Source: SB11 sp035906255 (GTDB lineage Bacteria > Bacteroidota > Bacteroidia > UBA8524). Taken from it: a DNA stretch of 64,000 bases. Positions within the stretch are counted from its first letter, which is position 1, and each line of letters starts with the position of its first letter. Both the position numbers and the translations under genes were made by a program. Location of the stretch: positions 124,001-188,000 of the forward strand of contig JAMIFM010000018.1 of the NCBI GenBank assembly GCA_035906255.1, written 5' to 3'. Below, in pieces: positions 25,623 to 33,955 of this stretch. The notes beneath the pieces are model-generated. The model made no database searches. It was not told the DNA's origin and saw only the letters and a list, made by a program, of their open reading frames with translations.

Positions 25623-26035
25623 AATCTAAATTTAATGGGCATTGTAAGTCTTACCCTCACGTTTTTATCCTTTTGTTTTCCGGGAACCCATTTCATGAGT
25701 GAAACTACTCTTGCTGCTTCTTTACCGCATTCTTCATCAAAAGTGTTTGTAACAACAATGTTACTTACTGAACTATCTGTCTCTATTATAAACGTCACTT
25801 GGACGGTTCCGATCAAGCTGTTTTTTTTCGCATTTTCAGGATATACAAGGTTGCTTTTGATAAATTCAAGTCGTGCAGGTTCTCCTCCGGGGTAATACGG
25901 TGGAGTCTCATCAGAGGTTGTATCGATGTAGGTATGTTGTTGTTGGGTATTTTCTTTTACAGTCGGAGTGGGAGCTGACGAGGCACAACTTGCAGCCACA
26001 ACGCAGGCTAAAAAAATAATAATCAGTTGTTTCAT
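25619..26035 (-). CDS. lipoprotein with TonB C-terminal domain (paralogue 2)
   Basis: 138 aa; lipobox AASC with Cys17, then a Thr/Pro-rich linker and a TonB_C domain (PPYYPGGEPARLEFIKSNLVYP, GTVQVTFIIETDSSV, MKWVPGKQKDKNV). It is closest in pattern to paralogue 1. The 66-nt spacer before it contains a degenerate copy of the histidine kinase 3' end (26037-26070), showing this gene arose by tandem duplication of kinase-tail plus TonB_C gene. Confidence 0.8.
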   Translation of the reverse strand: MKQLIIIFLACVVAASCASSAPTPTVKENTQQQHTYIDTTSDETPPYYPGGEPARLEFIKSNLVYPENAKKNSLIGTVQVTFIIETDSSVSNIVVTNTFDEECGKEAARVVSLMKWVPGKQKDKNVRVRLTMPIKFRL

Positions 26036-26036
26036 C

Positions 26037-26070
26037 CTATTTATTCAAAACAATTTTAAATCGATGCCAA
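26037..26070 (-). pseudogene. relic of the histidine kinase 3' end
   Basis: On the minus strand this reads FKIVLNK followed by TAG, against FRIVLNK and TAA at the true kinase end (26534-26557). It also shares TTGGCA further upstream, with a 1-nt deletion between. As at the kinase, an ATG follows almost directly (one extra G). It is a footprint of tandem duplication. Confidence 0.7.
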
Positions 26071-26101
26071 GGAATTATACGGGACAAATTATTGTAATGG
26101 T

Positions 26102-26533
26102 TTAGTTCAACGTAAAAGCTACGGGTAAAGTAAATTGTGTAGCTACCGGTTTGCCGTTGCTTTTGCCGGGCTTCCATTTAGGCATCAGTTTCAGTACCCT
26201 TATCACTTCCTCATCACAACCATAACCCAATCCCTTACTAATTTTTATGTTATCCAAAGCGCCGTCTTTTCTCACAACAAACTGTACATAAACCTTACCG
26301 CTGATATCGTTTTCAATTGCTTTTTTAGGGTAAACAAGATTTTTTGAGAGAAAACTGTACATCGCATTTTGCCCGCCCGGAAACTCAGGCATTTCTTCAA
26401 CAAACGAATAAATCCCGGTATCTGAAATGTCTAATTTACTCGAAGCAGGAGCAATGCTATTGTCAAGAGTATCCGTTTGTGCCTCCGCAAAAAGAGGGGA
26501 GATAAATAATAATAGAACGATTAATTTTTTCAT
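26102..26533 (-). CDS. secreted protein with TonB C-terminal domain (paralogue 3)
   Basis: 143 aa. It has a Sec signal peptide (MKKLIVLLLFISPLFAEAQ) without a lipobox cysteine, then a TonB_C domain with the Bacteroidota pattern PEFPGGQNAMYSFLSKNLVYP, GKVYVQFVVRKDGAL, MPKWKPGKSNGKPV. Its ATG follows the kinase stop with no gap. Like its paralogues it lacks a membrane anchor and proline-rich spacer. Confidence 0.8.
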   Translation of the reverse strand: MKKLIVLLLFISPLFAEAQTDTLDNSIAPASSKLDISDTGIYSFVEEMPEFPGGQNAMYSFLSKNLVYPKKAIENDISGKVYVQFVVRKDGALDNIKISKGLGYGCDEEVIRVLKLMPKWKPGKSNGKPVATQFTLPVAFTLN

Positions 26534-27727
26534 TTATTTATTCAAAACAATTCTAAAAACAGTGCCAACGCCAACCACACTGGCCTTTACAAAGATATTG
26601 CCTTTGTGGTAATCTTGTATAATACGTTTCACCAGTGATAGTCCCAATCCCCAACCGCGCTTTTTGGTGGTAAATCCGGGCTTAAAAACCGTTTTAAATT
26701 GTGAAGAAGGGATGCCTTTGCCCGTATCACGCACATCAATAATTATTTTTTTGCGGGTTTCGGTAATCATAAAATCAATTTTGCCTTGCCCTTCCATCGC
26801 GTCAATCGCATTTTTGCAAAGGTTTTCAACCACCCATTCAAAAAGAGGAATGTTTACTTGTGCCGTAGGGTGGTTTAGTTTTGAGGCATCAATAGTAAAG
26901 GCTACCTTACTTGATACACGATTCTTTAAATAGCCTACTGCTTTCTCAAGTACCTGTTCAATGTTTTCCGGTTTCAGTTCAGGTTCGGAACCTATTTTCG
27001 AGAAACGTTCCGTTACAAGCTCCAGTCGCTTCACATCGTGTTCCATTTCAGTAATCAGCTCACTGTCAATATTCCCCTCCGATGCTTTAAAAAGGTCAAT
27101 CCAAGCCAGTAACGAAGATATGGGCGTGCCCAATTGGTGCGCGGTTTCTTTTGCAAGCCCCACCCACACGCGGTTTTGTTCACTTCGGCGTGAGGCATTA
27201 AAGGCAAAATACGATACCAGCAAAAACAAGCTGATAAGCGTCATTTGGTACACAGGGAAATACTGCAATTGGCTAAGCAGGGTAGAGTTTTCGTAATAAA
27301 TGTAGTTTTTAGCTTGGTCTGAAATGTTGATGATAATCGTATCATTGTTCTCGTGCTTCATTTCATCCAGCTTTTTATACTGGTATTTCGAGTCCGTAGA
27401 TAGCTTGTTCGAGTCAAGGTTCACAAACGTCATAATATTACCCTGCTGGTCAAGCATAATTGCAGGGATGGTAGTGTTTTTCTTCACCACATTAATACAA
27501 AACGTATTTGCATCGCTAATGAACTTATCAATAGCTTCATCCTCACCCTCATAACTAACCGAGTTTACCAGCAGGTTAGTAGCATGGGCCCAAATTTCCA
27601 TATTACGCTTTTCCTGTTCGGCCAGCTTGCTGGCAAGGGTTTGTGTATATAGCAGCGAGAAAAGAGCTATACAAATGGCAAACAGCAGCAGCAGCAGTTT
27701 CCACACACGTTTTACTTTATATTCCAT
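26534..27727 (-). CDS. membrane sensor histidine kinase, orphan
   Basis: 397 aa. Two transmembrane helices (about 11-32 and 152-172) enclose a ~120-residue periplasmic sensor with no recognised fold. The H-box is KETAHQLGTPISSLLAW with phospho-acceptor H197, followed by N-box NLCKNAIDAME, G1 DTGKGIP and G2 GWGLGLSLV. No response regulator gene is adjacent. It heads an operon with three exported TonB_C proteins, ruvX and def, so its output partner must be elsewhere. Confidence 0.88.
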   Translation of the reverse strand: MEYKVKRVWKLLLLLFAICIALFSLLYTQTLASKLAEQEKRNMEIWAHATNLLVNSVSYEGEDEAIDKFISDANTFCINVVKKNTTIPAIMLDQQGNIMTFVNLDSNKLSTDSKYQYKKLDEMKHENNDTIIINISDQAKNYIYYENSTLLSQLQYFPVYQMTLISLFLLVSYFAFNASRRSEQNRVWVGLAKETAHQLGTPISSLLAWIDLFKASEGNIDSELITEMEHDVKRLELVTERFSKIGSEPELKPENIEQVLEKAVGYLKNRVSSKVAFTIDASKLNHPTAQVNIPLFEWVVENLCKNAIDAMEGQGKIDFMITETRKKIIIDVRDTGKGIPSSQFKTVFKPGFTTKKRGWGLGLSLVKRIIQDYHKGNIFVKASVVGVGTVFRIVLNK

Positions 27728-27839
27728 ACAAAACTCTACACAATATTAACCTTTTTTAAACGCTCGCAGGGCGGGCACTTATTGTACAAAGGTTTTTGCT
27801 TGGGTTTTTAAGGTTTAGGGATTACTTTGCCCCCGTATT

Positions 27840-28586
27840 ATGATTATTAAAACTGTTGTTGGTGGCGTAGAGGTTTCTTTTGATACCCAAAAGGGCATTG
27901 AGCTTACATTGCCCGTTTTGCAGGGGCCGGATACTGTTAATGCGTTTTACATTCCCGATGCTGTTATTGTCCCGCTTATTGCGGGCGGGTTTATTGGGTC
28001 AACCGCAATGGGCGGTGCCTGCAATTGCGAAAACATTACCTTCAACGCACATGGAAACGGTACGCATACTGAGTGTGTGGGACATATCAGCAAAGAGCGG
28101 ATAGCTCTGCACCAATGCTTAAAAGAGTTTCTTTTTGGTGCAGAGTTAGTGTCGGTTACCCCTGATAGGTTGCCCGACGGTGATTTTGTAATCACCCCTC
28201 AATTATTGGCAGCGGCAGTGAAACATAATAGCAAAGCCCTTATTATCCGTACATTACCTAATAGGGATGATAAGAAAGTGAAAAGATACAGCGGTACTAA
28301 CCCCACTTACCTTACCAAAGAGGCTGCCGATTGGATTAGAGAGCGTGGTATTGAACATTTACTGGTAGATATGCCATCGGTGGATAGGGAAGAAGATGGG
28401 GGTGAACTGGCTGCACACCACGCTTTTTGGAATTATCCGCAGGCTACCCGCATACACAGCACAATTACCGAGTTGATATATGTGCCCGATAGTGTTGCCG
28501 ACGGACAATACCTGCTTAGTATTGCAGCAGGTGCCTTTGATAGTGATGCAAGTCCATCACGCATTGTTATATACCAAGCAGTTTAA
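27840..28586 (+). CDS. cyclase-family metal hydrolase (kynurenine formamidase-like fold)
   Basis: A 248-aa protein of the putative cyclase family, which includes kynurenine formamidase KynB and isatin hydrolase. The metal-site motif usually written HxGTHxD is here HGNGTHTECVGH: the second His is kept, Asp is Glu, and the first His is displaced by one residue. LLVDMPSVDREEDGG and AAHHAFW near residue 200 correspond to the distal His/Glu ligands. The substrate is unknown; kynurenine formamidase activity should not be assumed. A near-consensus box lies at 27822-27830. Confidence 0.75.
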   Translation: MIIKTVVGGVEVSFDTQKGIELTLPVLQGPDTVNAFYIPDAVIVPLIAGGFIGSTAMGGACNCENITFNAHGNGTHTECVGHISKERIALHQCLKEFLFGAELVSVTPDRLPDGDFVITPQLLAAAVKHNSKALIIRTLPNRDDKKVKRYSGTNPTYLTKEAADWIRERGIEHLLVDMPSVDREEDGGELAAHHAFWNYPQATRIHSTITELIYVPDSVADGQYLLSIAAGAFDSDASPSRIVIYQAV

Positions 28587-28691
28587 AGGTATGGATAACA
28601 TTATCCTGCAAAAAAGGGGTTTTATCCAAAAAGTAACCGTTTATAGTATCGTACCCTTACTTTTGTTTAACTATAACTGATAAAGTACATT

Positions 28692-30281
28692 ATGAAGATT
28701 AAAAACTATTTCTTATCGCTGCTGTTGCTGTTGGCTTTTGCTACTGTGCAAGCACAAAGCGGCGGTGCGCCCGAAAATTGGTTTAACCTTGATTTGCAAA
28801 AAGATTCAATTCTTGGTGTGAGTTCTGAAAGGGCTTACAACGAATTGTTACAGGGCAAAGAATCAAAAACTGTGATTGTAGCTGTTATTGACGATGGAAT
28901 TGATTACAAACACGAAGACCTTGCCGATATTATCTGGACAAACGCTAAGGAAATTCCTAACAATGGCAAGGATGATGACGGCAACGGATATATTGATGAT
29001 GTACACGGCTGGAATTTTATAGGCGGTAAAGACGGTAATATTGACGTTGAAGCATTGGAACTAACCCGTTTGTATGCTGAATACAGCAAGAAGTTTGCTA
29101 CTGTTGATGAAAAAAAACTGAGCAAAGAAGAGAAGAAACAGTACGAGTATTTTATCAAAAAAGTGAAACCTGCTTTTTTTGAAAGCCATTACGAAGCCAG
29201 CAACAACTACTTCCGTTTTTCAAACATCATTCAAGCGACTGAAGAGATTGAAAAAGAAATTGGTAGCAAAATAACCCTTGATAAAATTAAGAAGTTTAAA
29301 GCGCAAGGTACTTACCAAGAGCTTGCCGCAAAATATATCACTACTTTCTTTGGGTATGGGATGGATATGGACGCTATTAAAGAGCAATTTGAAGGCATAC
29401 TGAACTACTACAAAAATGAGGTAGAACACCGCTACAATGTTGATTTTGACCCTCGCAGCATTGTGGGCGATAACTACAAAGACCAAAACGAACGTGTATA
29501 TGGTAACAACGACTATCGCGGCCCGCAAGGCGACCACGGTAGCCACGTAGCCGGTATTATCGGTGCTATCCGCTCTAATAGTGTGGGTATTAAAGGAGTA
29601 GCCAACAATGTAAAAATTATGGTAGTGCGTGTAGTGCCTGATGGTGATGAACGCGATAAAGACGTAGCTAACGGTATCCGCTATGCGGTTGATAACGGAG
29701 CTACGGTAATTAACATGAGCTTTGGTAAATCATTCAGCTACAACAAACAAATAGTGGACGAGGCAGTTAAATATGCTGAAAGCAAAGATGTATTGCTGGT
29801 ACACGCTGCCGGAAACGATGCCAAAAACACTGACGTTGAAGATAATTTCCCTACCGATAAATATGAAGGCAAAGGAACTGCCAAAAACTGGATTGAAGTA
29901 GGTGCTTGTGCACACGAGTATGGCGAAAACATTCCTGCTGAATTTTCTAACTACGGTAAAAAGAATGTAGATGTGTTTGCGCCCGGTGTAGAGATTAACT
30001 CTACTACTCCTGATAACAAATACGCTGCGTTTAGCGGAACAAGTATGGCTTCGCCTGTAACAGCAGGAGTATGCGCACTTATACGTTCATACTTCCCTGA
30101 ACTTACTGCTGAGCAGGTAAAAACAATCATTATGAAATCAGTTACCCCAATCACCATTAAAGTGAAAACCCCCGGTACTGAAACCTTGGTTGATTTTAAA
30201 GAGCTGTGCATTAGCGGCGGTGTGGTAAATACCTACAATGCGGTGCAACTGGCTATGAAAACTAAAGGCAAAAAGAAATAA
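28692..30281 (+). CDS. secreted S8 (subtilisin-like) serine peptidase with long insertion
   Basis: 529 aa, with signal peptide MKIKNYFLSLLLLLAFATVQAQ. The triad segments are VIDDGID (D67), GDHGSHVAG (His about 280) and SGTSMASP (Ser about 449). Asp and His are about 213 residues apart instead of the ~32 of subtilisin. The insertion is charged and helical (EEKKQYEYFIKKVKPAF, KEQFEGILNYYKNEVEHRY). It ends with no C-terminal sorting domain visible, so periplasmic or outer-membrane-associated. A terminator follows. Confidence 0.9.
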   Translation: MKIKNYFLSLLLLLAFATVQAQSGGAPENWFNLDLQKDSILGVSSERAYNELLQGKESKTVIVAVIDDGIDYKHEDLADIIWTNAKEIPNNGKDDDGNGYIDDVHGWNFIGGKDGNIDVEALELTRLYAEYSKKFATVDEKKLSKEEKKQYEYFIKKVKPAFFESHYEASNNYFRFSNIIQATEEIEKEIGSKITLDKIKKFKAQGTYQELAAKYITTFFGYGMDMDAIKEQFEGILNYYKNEVEHRYNVDFDPRSIVGDNYKDQNERVYGNNDYRGPQGDHGSHVAGIIGAIRSNSVGIKGVANNVKIMVVRVVPDGDERDKDVANGIRYAVDNGATVINMSFGKSFSYNKQIVDEAVKYAESKDVLLVHAAGNDAKNTDVEDNFPTDKYEGKGTAKNWIEVGACAHEYGENIPAEFSNYGKKNVDVFAPGVEINSTTPDNKYAAFSGTSMASPVTAGVCALIRSYFPELTAEQVKTIIMKSVTPITIKVKTPGTETLVDFKELCISGGVVNTYNAVQLAMKTKGKKK

Positions 30282-30304
30282 TCCTTTTAACAAATGATAC
30301 ATCC

Positions 30305-30327
30305 AAAAGCCGCCTCGCGCGGCTTTT
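30305..30327 (+). terminator. intrinsic terminator of the S8 peptidase gene
   Basis: AAAAGCCGC/GCGGCTTTT with a 5-nt loop, then TTTT and a second T-rich run. It lies 23 nt past the stop. Confidence 0.85.
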
Positions 30328-30506
30328 GTTGTTTTTGGGGACTGTCCTTCTGAGCGGTAGCGAAGAACCTTATAACAATTGTGTTAACAAGGTTGTTCAA
30401 AGATGCTTTCTTCGTCAACACGGCAGCACCCCGTCATTGCGAAGTCTGCCGAAGCAATCCGTTTGAACAGATTGGTAAGGATTGCCACGTCAGCGGCAAG
30501 TGCGGC

Positions 30507-30635
30507 GGTTTCTCTCCTTGTAGGGGTTAGTGCGGTGTGAAAAGGAGAGAGAAAGAGAGGTTTAAGCTGCAAGCTTTTTTGCGACCACTCCCGATCCCTC
30601 CTTTGCCTTTGCTCAACCCCAACAAGGAGGGGAGC
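30507..30635. repeat. 129-bp MITE-like element, copy 1
   Basis: It begins TCTCCTTGTAGGGGTT and ends AACCCCAACAAGGAGGGG: imperfect terminal inverted repeats of about 14 bp. The interior contains AAGGAGAGAGAAAGAGAGG and AAGCTGCAAGCTT. It appears to interrupt an A-type element. There is no coding potential. Confidence 0.75.
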
Positions 30636-30883
30636 AGCGTACGTGGCCGTTGAACGGTGTACCCGTTCTTCCGAACTTGTTTCAGGATCGTATTAACTAA
30701 TTACGCTGACAGACAATGCGATGTTCAAACAAGTTCAACATGACGGGGTGCAAACATTGCAAGCCCAACCTGTCATACTAACGAAGGCAGCACCTTATTA
30801 CAAATGCGTTTTAGCTTCGTGTTCATACAGTTAGGATAAGAAATTTCGCTACGCTCAATTTGACAATGGGGGTTAGTGCGGCT

Positions 30884-31012
30884 GGTTTCTCTCCTTGTAG
30901 GGGTTTGTGAAGTGTGAAAAGGAGAGAGAAAGAGAGGTTTAAGCTTCAAGCTTTTTTGCGACCACCCCCGACCCCTCCTTTGCCTTTGCTCAACCCCAAC
31001 AAGGAGGGGAGC
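30884..31012. repeat. 129-bp MITE-like element, copy 2
   Basis: Direct copy of 30507-30635 with a few substitutions (for example AAGCTTCAAGCTT for AAGCTGCAAGCTT), 377 bp downstream in the same orientation. Confidence 0.75.
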
Positions 31013-31239
31013 CGCCCCCAAAGCCTTTGAACGCCGAACGATTTTGGGTACTCCGTGATATTATAAAATAAGATAGCATCCGCAATGCCCTCCCTTTGGG
31101 GAGGATACAGGAGGGGGAACAACCCCGTCCTCCCGAACTTGTTTCAGGATCGCAGTTGTTCATTACATTTATTAATCATGCGATGCCTACCTGCGTCGGC
31201 ATGACTTCCATTCCCATCCCACAAACCGCTATAAAAGTG

Positions 31240-31248
31240 TACCTTTGC
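31240..31248 (+). promoter_or_regulatory. -7 promoter box of the aldehyde dehydrogenase gene
   Basis: TACCTTTGC, full TAnnTTTG match, 13 nt before the ATG at 31262; it lies directly downstream of the repeat patchwork. Confidence 0.5.
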
Positions 31249-31261
31249 AAAAATTTTTGCA

Positions 31262-32818
31262 ATGACAACCTCTTCTCAAACATTCGCTGTCAAAGAAACC
31301 CTTTCTAAACTGGGCATTAACGAATTAAGCGAAGCCTCAAGCACAGGACAAGCATGGGCAAGTCCCGCAACTGCCGAGGTGCGCGAAATATACTCACCCG
31401 CCGACGGGCAACTGATTGCCAAAGTAAAAATGGCAACCGAAGCCGAATACAACACTATGATGGAAAAAGCGCAGGAAGCATTTGCATACTGGCGCACAGT
31501 ACCCGCGCCAAAACGCGGTGAGATTATCCGTCAATACGGCAATAAGTTGCGCGAATACAAGCAACCGTTGGGCGAGTTGGTGAGCTACGAAATGGGTAAA
31601 ATTTTGCAGGAAGGTTTGGGCGAAGTACAAGAGATGATAGATATCTGCGATTTTGCAGTGGGTCTTTCACGTCAGTTGCACGGGCTAACCATGCACAGCG
31701 AACGCCCTAACCACCGTATGTATGAGCAGTACCATCCGTTGGGCATTGTGGGCGTTATTTCGGCCTTTAACTTCCCAGTAGCGGTATGGAGTTGGAATGC
31801 AATGTTGGCTGCCGTTTGTGGTGATGTTACCGTGTGGAAACCATCAGAAAAAACCCCGCTTACTGCCATAGCCTGTACCAACCTGATGGCAGAGGTATTA
31901 AAAGAAAACAGCCTTCCCGAAGGTATATTTAACCTGATTATCGGTGATTACCGCATTGGTGAGTTAATGAGCAACGATAAGCGTATGCCTCTTGTGTCGG
32001 CCACAGGTTCTACCCGCATGGGTAAACTGGTAGGTGCTGCCGTAGGCGCACGTTTAGGTCGTGCTTTGCTTGAGTTGGGTGGAAACAACGCCATCATCAT
32101 CACAGAAAATGCCAACCTTGATATGGCTTTGCGTGCCGTGATATTTGGCGCAGCAGGTACTTGCGGTCAGCGTTGTACCACCACCCGTCGCATTATTGTA
32201 CAAGACAGTATTTACGGCAAGTTTAAAAATATGTTGGTGTCGGCTTACCCACAATTAAACATCGGCCACCCGTTAAGCAACGGTACATTGGTAGGTCCGT
32301 TGATTGATAAAGATGCAGTGAAAAACTACCAAACTGCTCTTGAACAACTAAAACAACAAGGCGGAACGGTGTTAGTTGGTGGCGAAGTACTTTCAGGCGA
32401 CGGTTACGAATCGGGTTGTTATGTAAAACCCACCATTGCCGAAGCCCAAAACCATTACCCCATTGTGCAACACGAAACCTTTGCACCCATTTTATACTTG
32501 CTTAAATACAGCACCATCGATGAAGCTATAACTATGCAGAACGATGTTCCGCAAGGGTTAAGTTCGTCAATATTCTCAAACAACATTTTAGAAACCGAAT
32601 GCTTTTTGGCAGCAGCAGGTAGCGATTGCGGCATAGCCAACGTAAACATAGGCACCTCAGGTGCTGAAATCGGGGGTGCATTCGGCGGTGAAAAAGAAAC
32701 CGGCGGCGGCCGCGAAAGCGGTTCAGATGCTTGGAAGGTATATATGCGCCGTCAAACCAACACCATTAACTACGGTACTGAATTACCATTGGCACAAGGC
32801 ATACAATTTAACCTGTAA
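31262..32818 (+). CDS. aldehyde dehydrogenase, ALDH7 (alpha-aminoadipic semialdehyde dehydrogenase) type
   Basis: 518 aa. The ELGGNNAIII segment around residue 271 carries the general-base Glu, and its GGNN form is characteristic of ALDH7/antiquitin. The nucleophile Cys is C305 in GTCGQRCTTTRR. It has NAD-binding FNFPVAVWSWN and the oligomerisation C-terminus. ALDH7 enzymes oxidise alpha-aminoadipate semialdehyde in lysine catabolism and related aldehydes. No other lysine-catabolic gene is adjacent, so the substrate is an inference from the subfamily. Confidence 0.88.
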   Translation: MTTSSQTFAVKETLSKLGINELSEASSTGQAWASPATAEVREIYSPADGQLIAKVKMATEAEYNTMMEKAQEAFAYWRTVPAPKRGEIIRQYGNKLREYKQPLGELVSYEMGKILQEGLGEVQEMIDICDFAVGLSRQLHGLTMHSERPNHRMYEQYHPLGIVGVISAFNFPVAVWSWNAMLAAVCGDVTVWKPSEKTPLTAIACTNLMAEVLKENSLPEGIFNLIIGDYRIGELMSNDKRMPLVSATGSTRMGKLVGAAVGARLGRALLELGGNNAIIITENANLDMALRAVIFGAAGTCGQRCTTTRRIIVQDSIYGKFKNMLVSAYPQLNIGHPLSNGTLVGPLIDKDAVKNYQTALEQLKQQGGTVLVGGEVLSGDGYESGCYVKPTIAEAQNHYPIVQHETFAPILYLLKYSTIDEAITMQNDVPQGLSSSIFSNNILETECFLAAAGSDCGIANVNIGTSGAEIGGAFGGEKETGGGRESGSDAWKVYMRRQTNTINYGTELPLAQGIQFNL

Positions 32819-32836
32819 TACCGTCTTAACCATAGT

Positions 32837-33955
32837 ATGCTAAAAGGGATATGGGCAACCACTTGCGCACAAAGGCTACTTGTAGCATTTGCCGTTCTGT
32901 TTCCTTTTAGCGGTTTTGCTCAGCAGCCGCAAGAAAAATGGGGGGTTACAGCCTCAGCATTGGGCGGTTATGTTTGGGCGCATAAAGGCTCGGTTGATAA
33001 CCTCAAATCGCACGTGTACGGTGGTGTTTTAGGCGTTAGATTTCAAACAGCTACACGCAAGCAATGGCACCGCATTTATAACCAACCCGCATGGGGAGTT
33101 GATGTGTTGTATTTGTACTACGGCAATCCCAATATAGTAGGATCGGTGTATGGGTTATTACCTTTTATTGAAATTCCTTTTTTTAAAAAATTTGGAGCCA
33201 ATTTTAACCTCAAAATAAATTGGGGGTTGGGCTATGTTACCCAACCGTTTGATATAAGAACAAATACTGCTAATAGTGCCATAGGCTCGCACCTCAACGG
33301 TAGCCTTAATGTACACGGTGTTATTAATATCCCGCTATCACCCAAAAGCGAGTTAAACCTTGCGGGCGGTATTACCCATTTTTCAAACGGCAATTTTAGG
33401 ATGCCCAACTTGGGCATTAACTCACCCGATATAAAAATTGGTTATACCCGTTATATAAATAGTAAAAAGATAGAGAAAGAGTTGCCAAACGATATGGATA
33501 CCCTGCGCAACTCATACCTGATAACCGCAGCTTTTGCCAGCAAATACACTGATTATATTTTTCCCAAACAGATTTTGGTGGGTAGTTTGCAATTTAAATA
33601 CCTACGTTCTTTATCCGCTAAAAGTAAATTTGGGGGCGGCTTGGATATGTTTTACGATGAGGGTAATTTTTATGTTGAAAACCGAAAGGGAACCGCCTCA
33701 AAAGGAAATAGAGGTAAAGCGGTGGAAATTGCCGCTAAAATAAGTCATGAATTGCAATTTGGCAGGCTGGCTATAATTACAGATATAGCCGCATATTTAT
33801 ACAATACAAATAAAGTAAAAGGCCCCATATATCAGCGAATTGGTATTCGCGGGCAGGTTACAAAGCAAGTGGGCATATACACAGCATTAAAAGTGCATTT
33901 TGCACGTGCCGATTATTTTGAGTGGGGTATGATTTATCGTATTAATAACCGTTGA
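32837..33955 (+). CDS. acyloxyacyl hydrolase / lipid A 3-O-deacylase (PagL-like)
   Basis: A 372-aa outer-membrane barrel with signal peptide (LLVAFAVLFPFSGFAQ). The PagL signature HFSNGNFRMPNLGIN gives candidate catalytic H181 and S183. PagL removes the 3-O acyl chain of lipid A from the outer leaflet. At 372 aa it is about twice the length of Pseudomonas PagL; the extra C-terminal ~160 residues also look beta-rich. The TGA stop overlaps the TTG start of the next gene (TTGA), pointing to translational coupling. Confidence 0.8.
   Translation: MLKGIWATTCAQRLLVAFAVLFPFSGFAQQPQEKWGVTASALGGYVWAHKGSVDNLKSHVYGGVLGVRFQTATRKQWHRIYNQPAWGVDVLYLYYGNPNIVGSVYGLLPFIEIPFFKKFGANFNLKINWGLGYVTQPFDIRTNTANSAIGSHLNGSLNVHGVINIPLSPKSELNLAGGITHFSNGNFRMPNLGINSPDIKIGYTRYINSKKIEKELPNDMDTLRNSYLITAAFASKYTDYIFPKQILVGSLQFKYLRSLSAKSKFGGGLDMFYDEGNFYVENRKGTASKGNRGKAVEIAAKISHELQFGRLAIITDIAAYLYNTNKVKGPIYQRIGIRGQVTKQVGIYTALKVHFARADYFEWGMIYRINNR

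Larger units (their letters stand above)
30340..31205. repeat. non-coding repeat patchwork between the peptidase and dehydrogenase genes
   Basis: A mosaic without genes. 30340-30415 is a B-type sequence (TTCTGAGCGGTAGCGAAGAACC), and 30429-30500 an A-type element (CGTCATTGCGAAGTCTGCC) cut off before its right end. Two copies of a 129-bp element follow (30507, 30884). Between them are a CGAACTTGTTTCAGGATCG element (30673) repeated at 31133, and a reverse-orientation B scrap (TTCGCTACGCTCAATTTGAC, 30844). CCCTCCCTTTGGGGAGG lies at 31088. These are the same families as at 20.0-21.2 kb. Confidence 0.8.

Noticed and set aside
1917..28586. A kynurenine catabolic pathway from the RidA/aminomuconate-deaminase-like and cyclase-family genes
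   Set aside because: The genes are 26 kb apart, no other pathway gene is present and the cyclase has an altered metal site.
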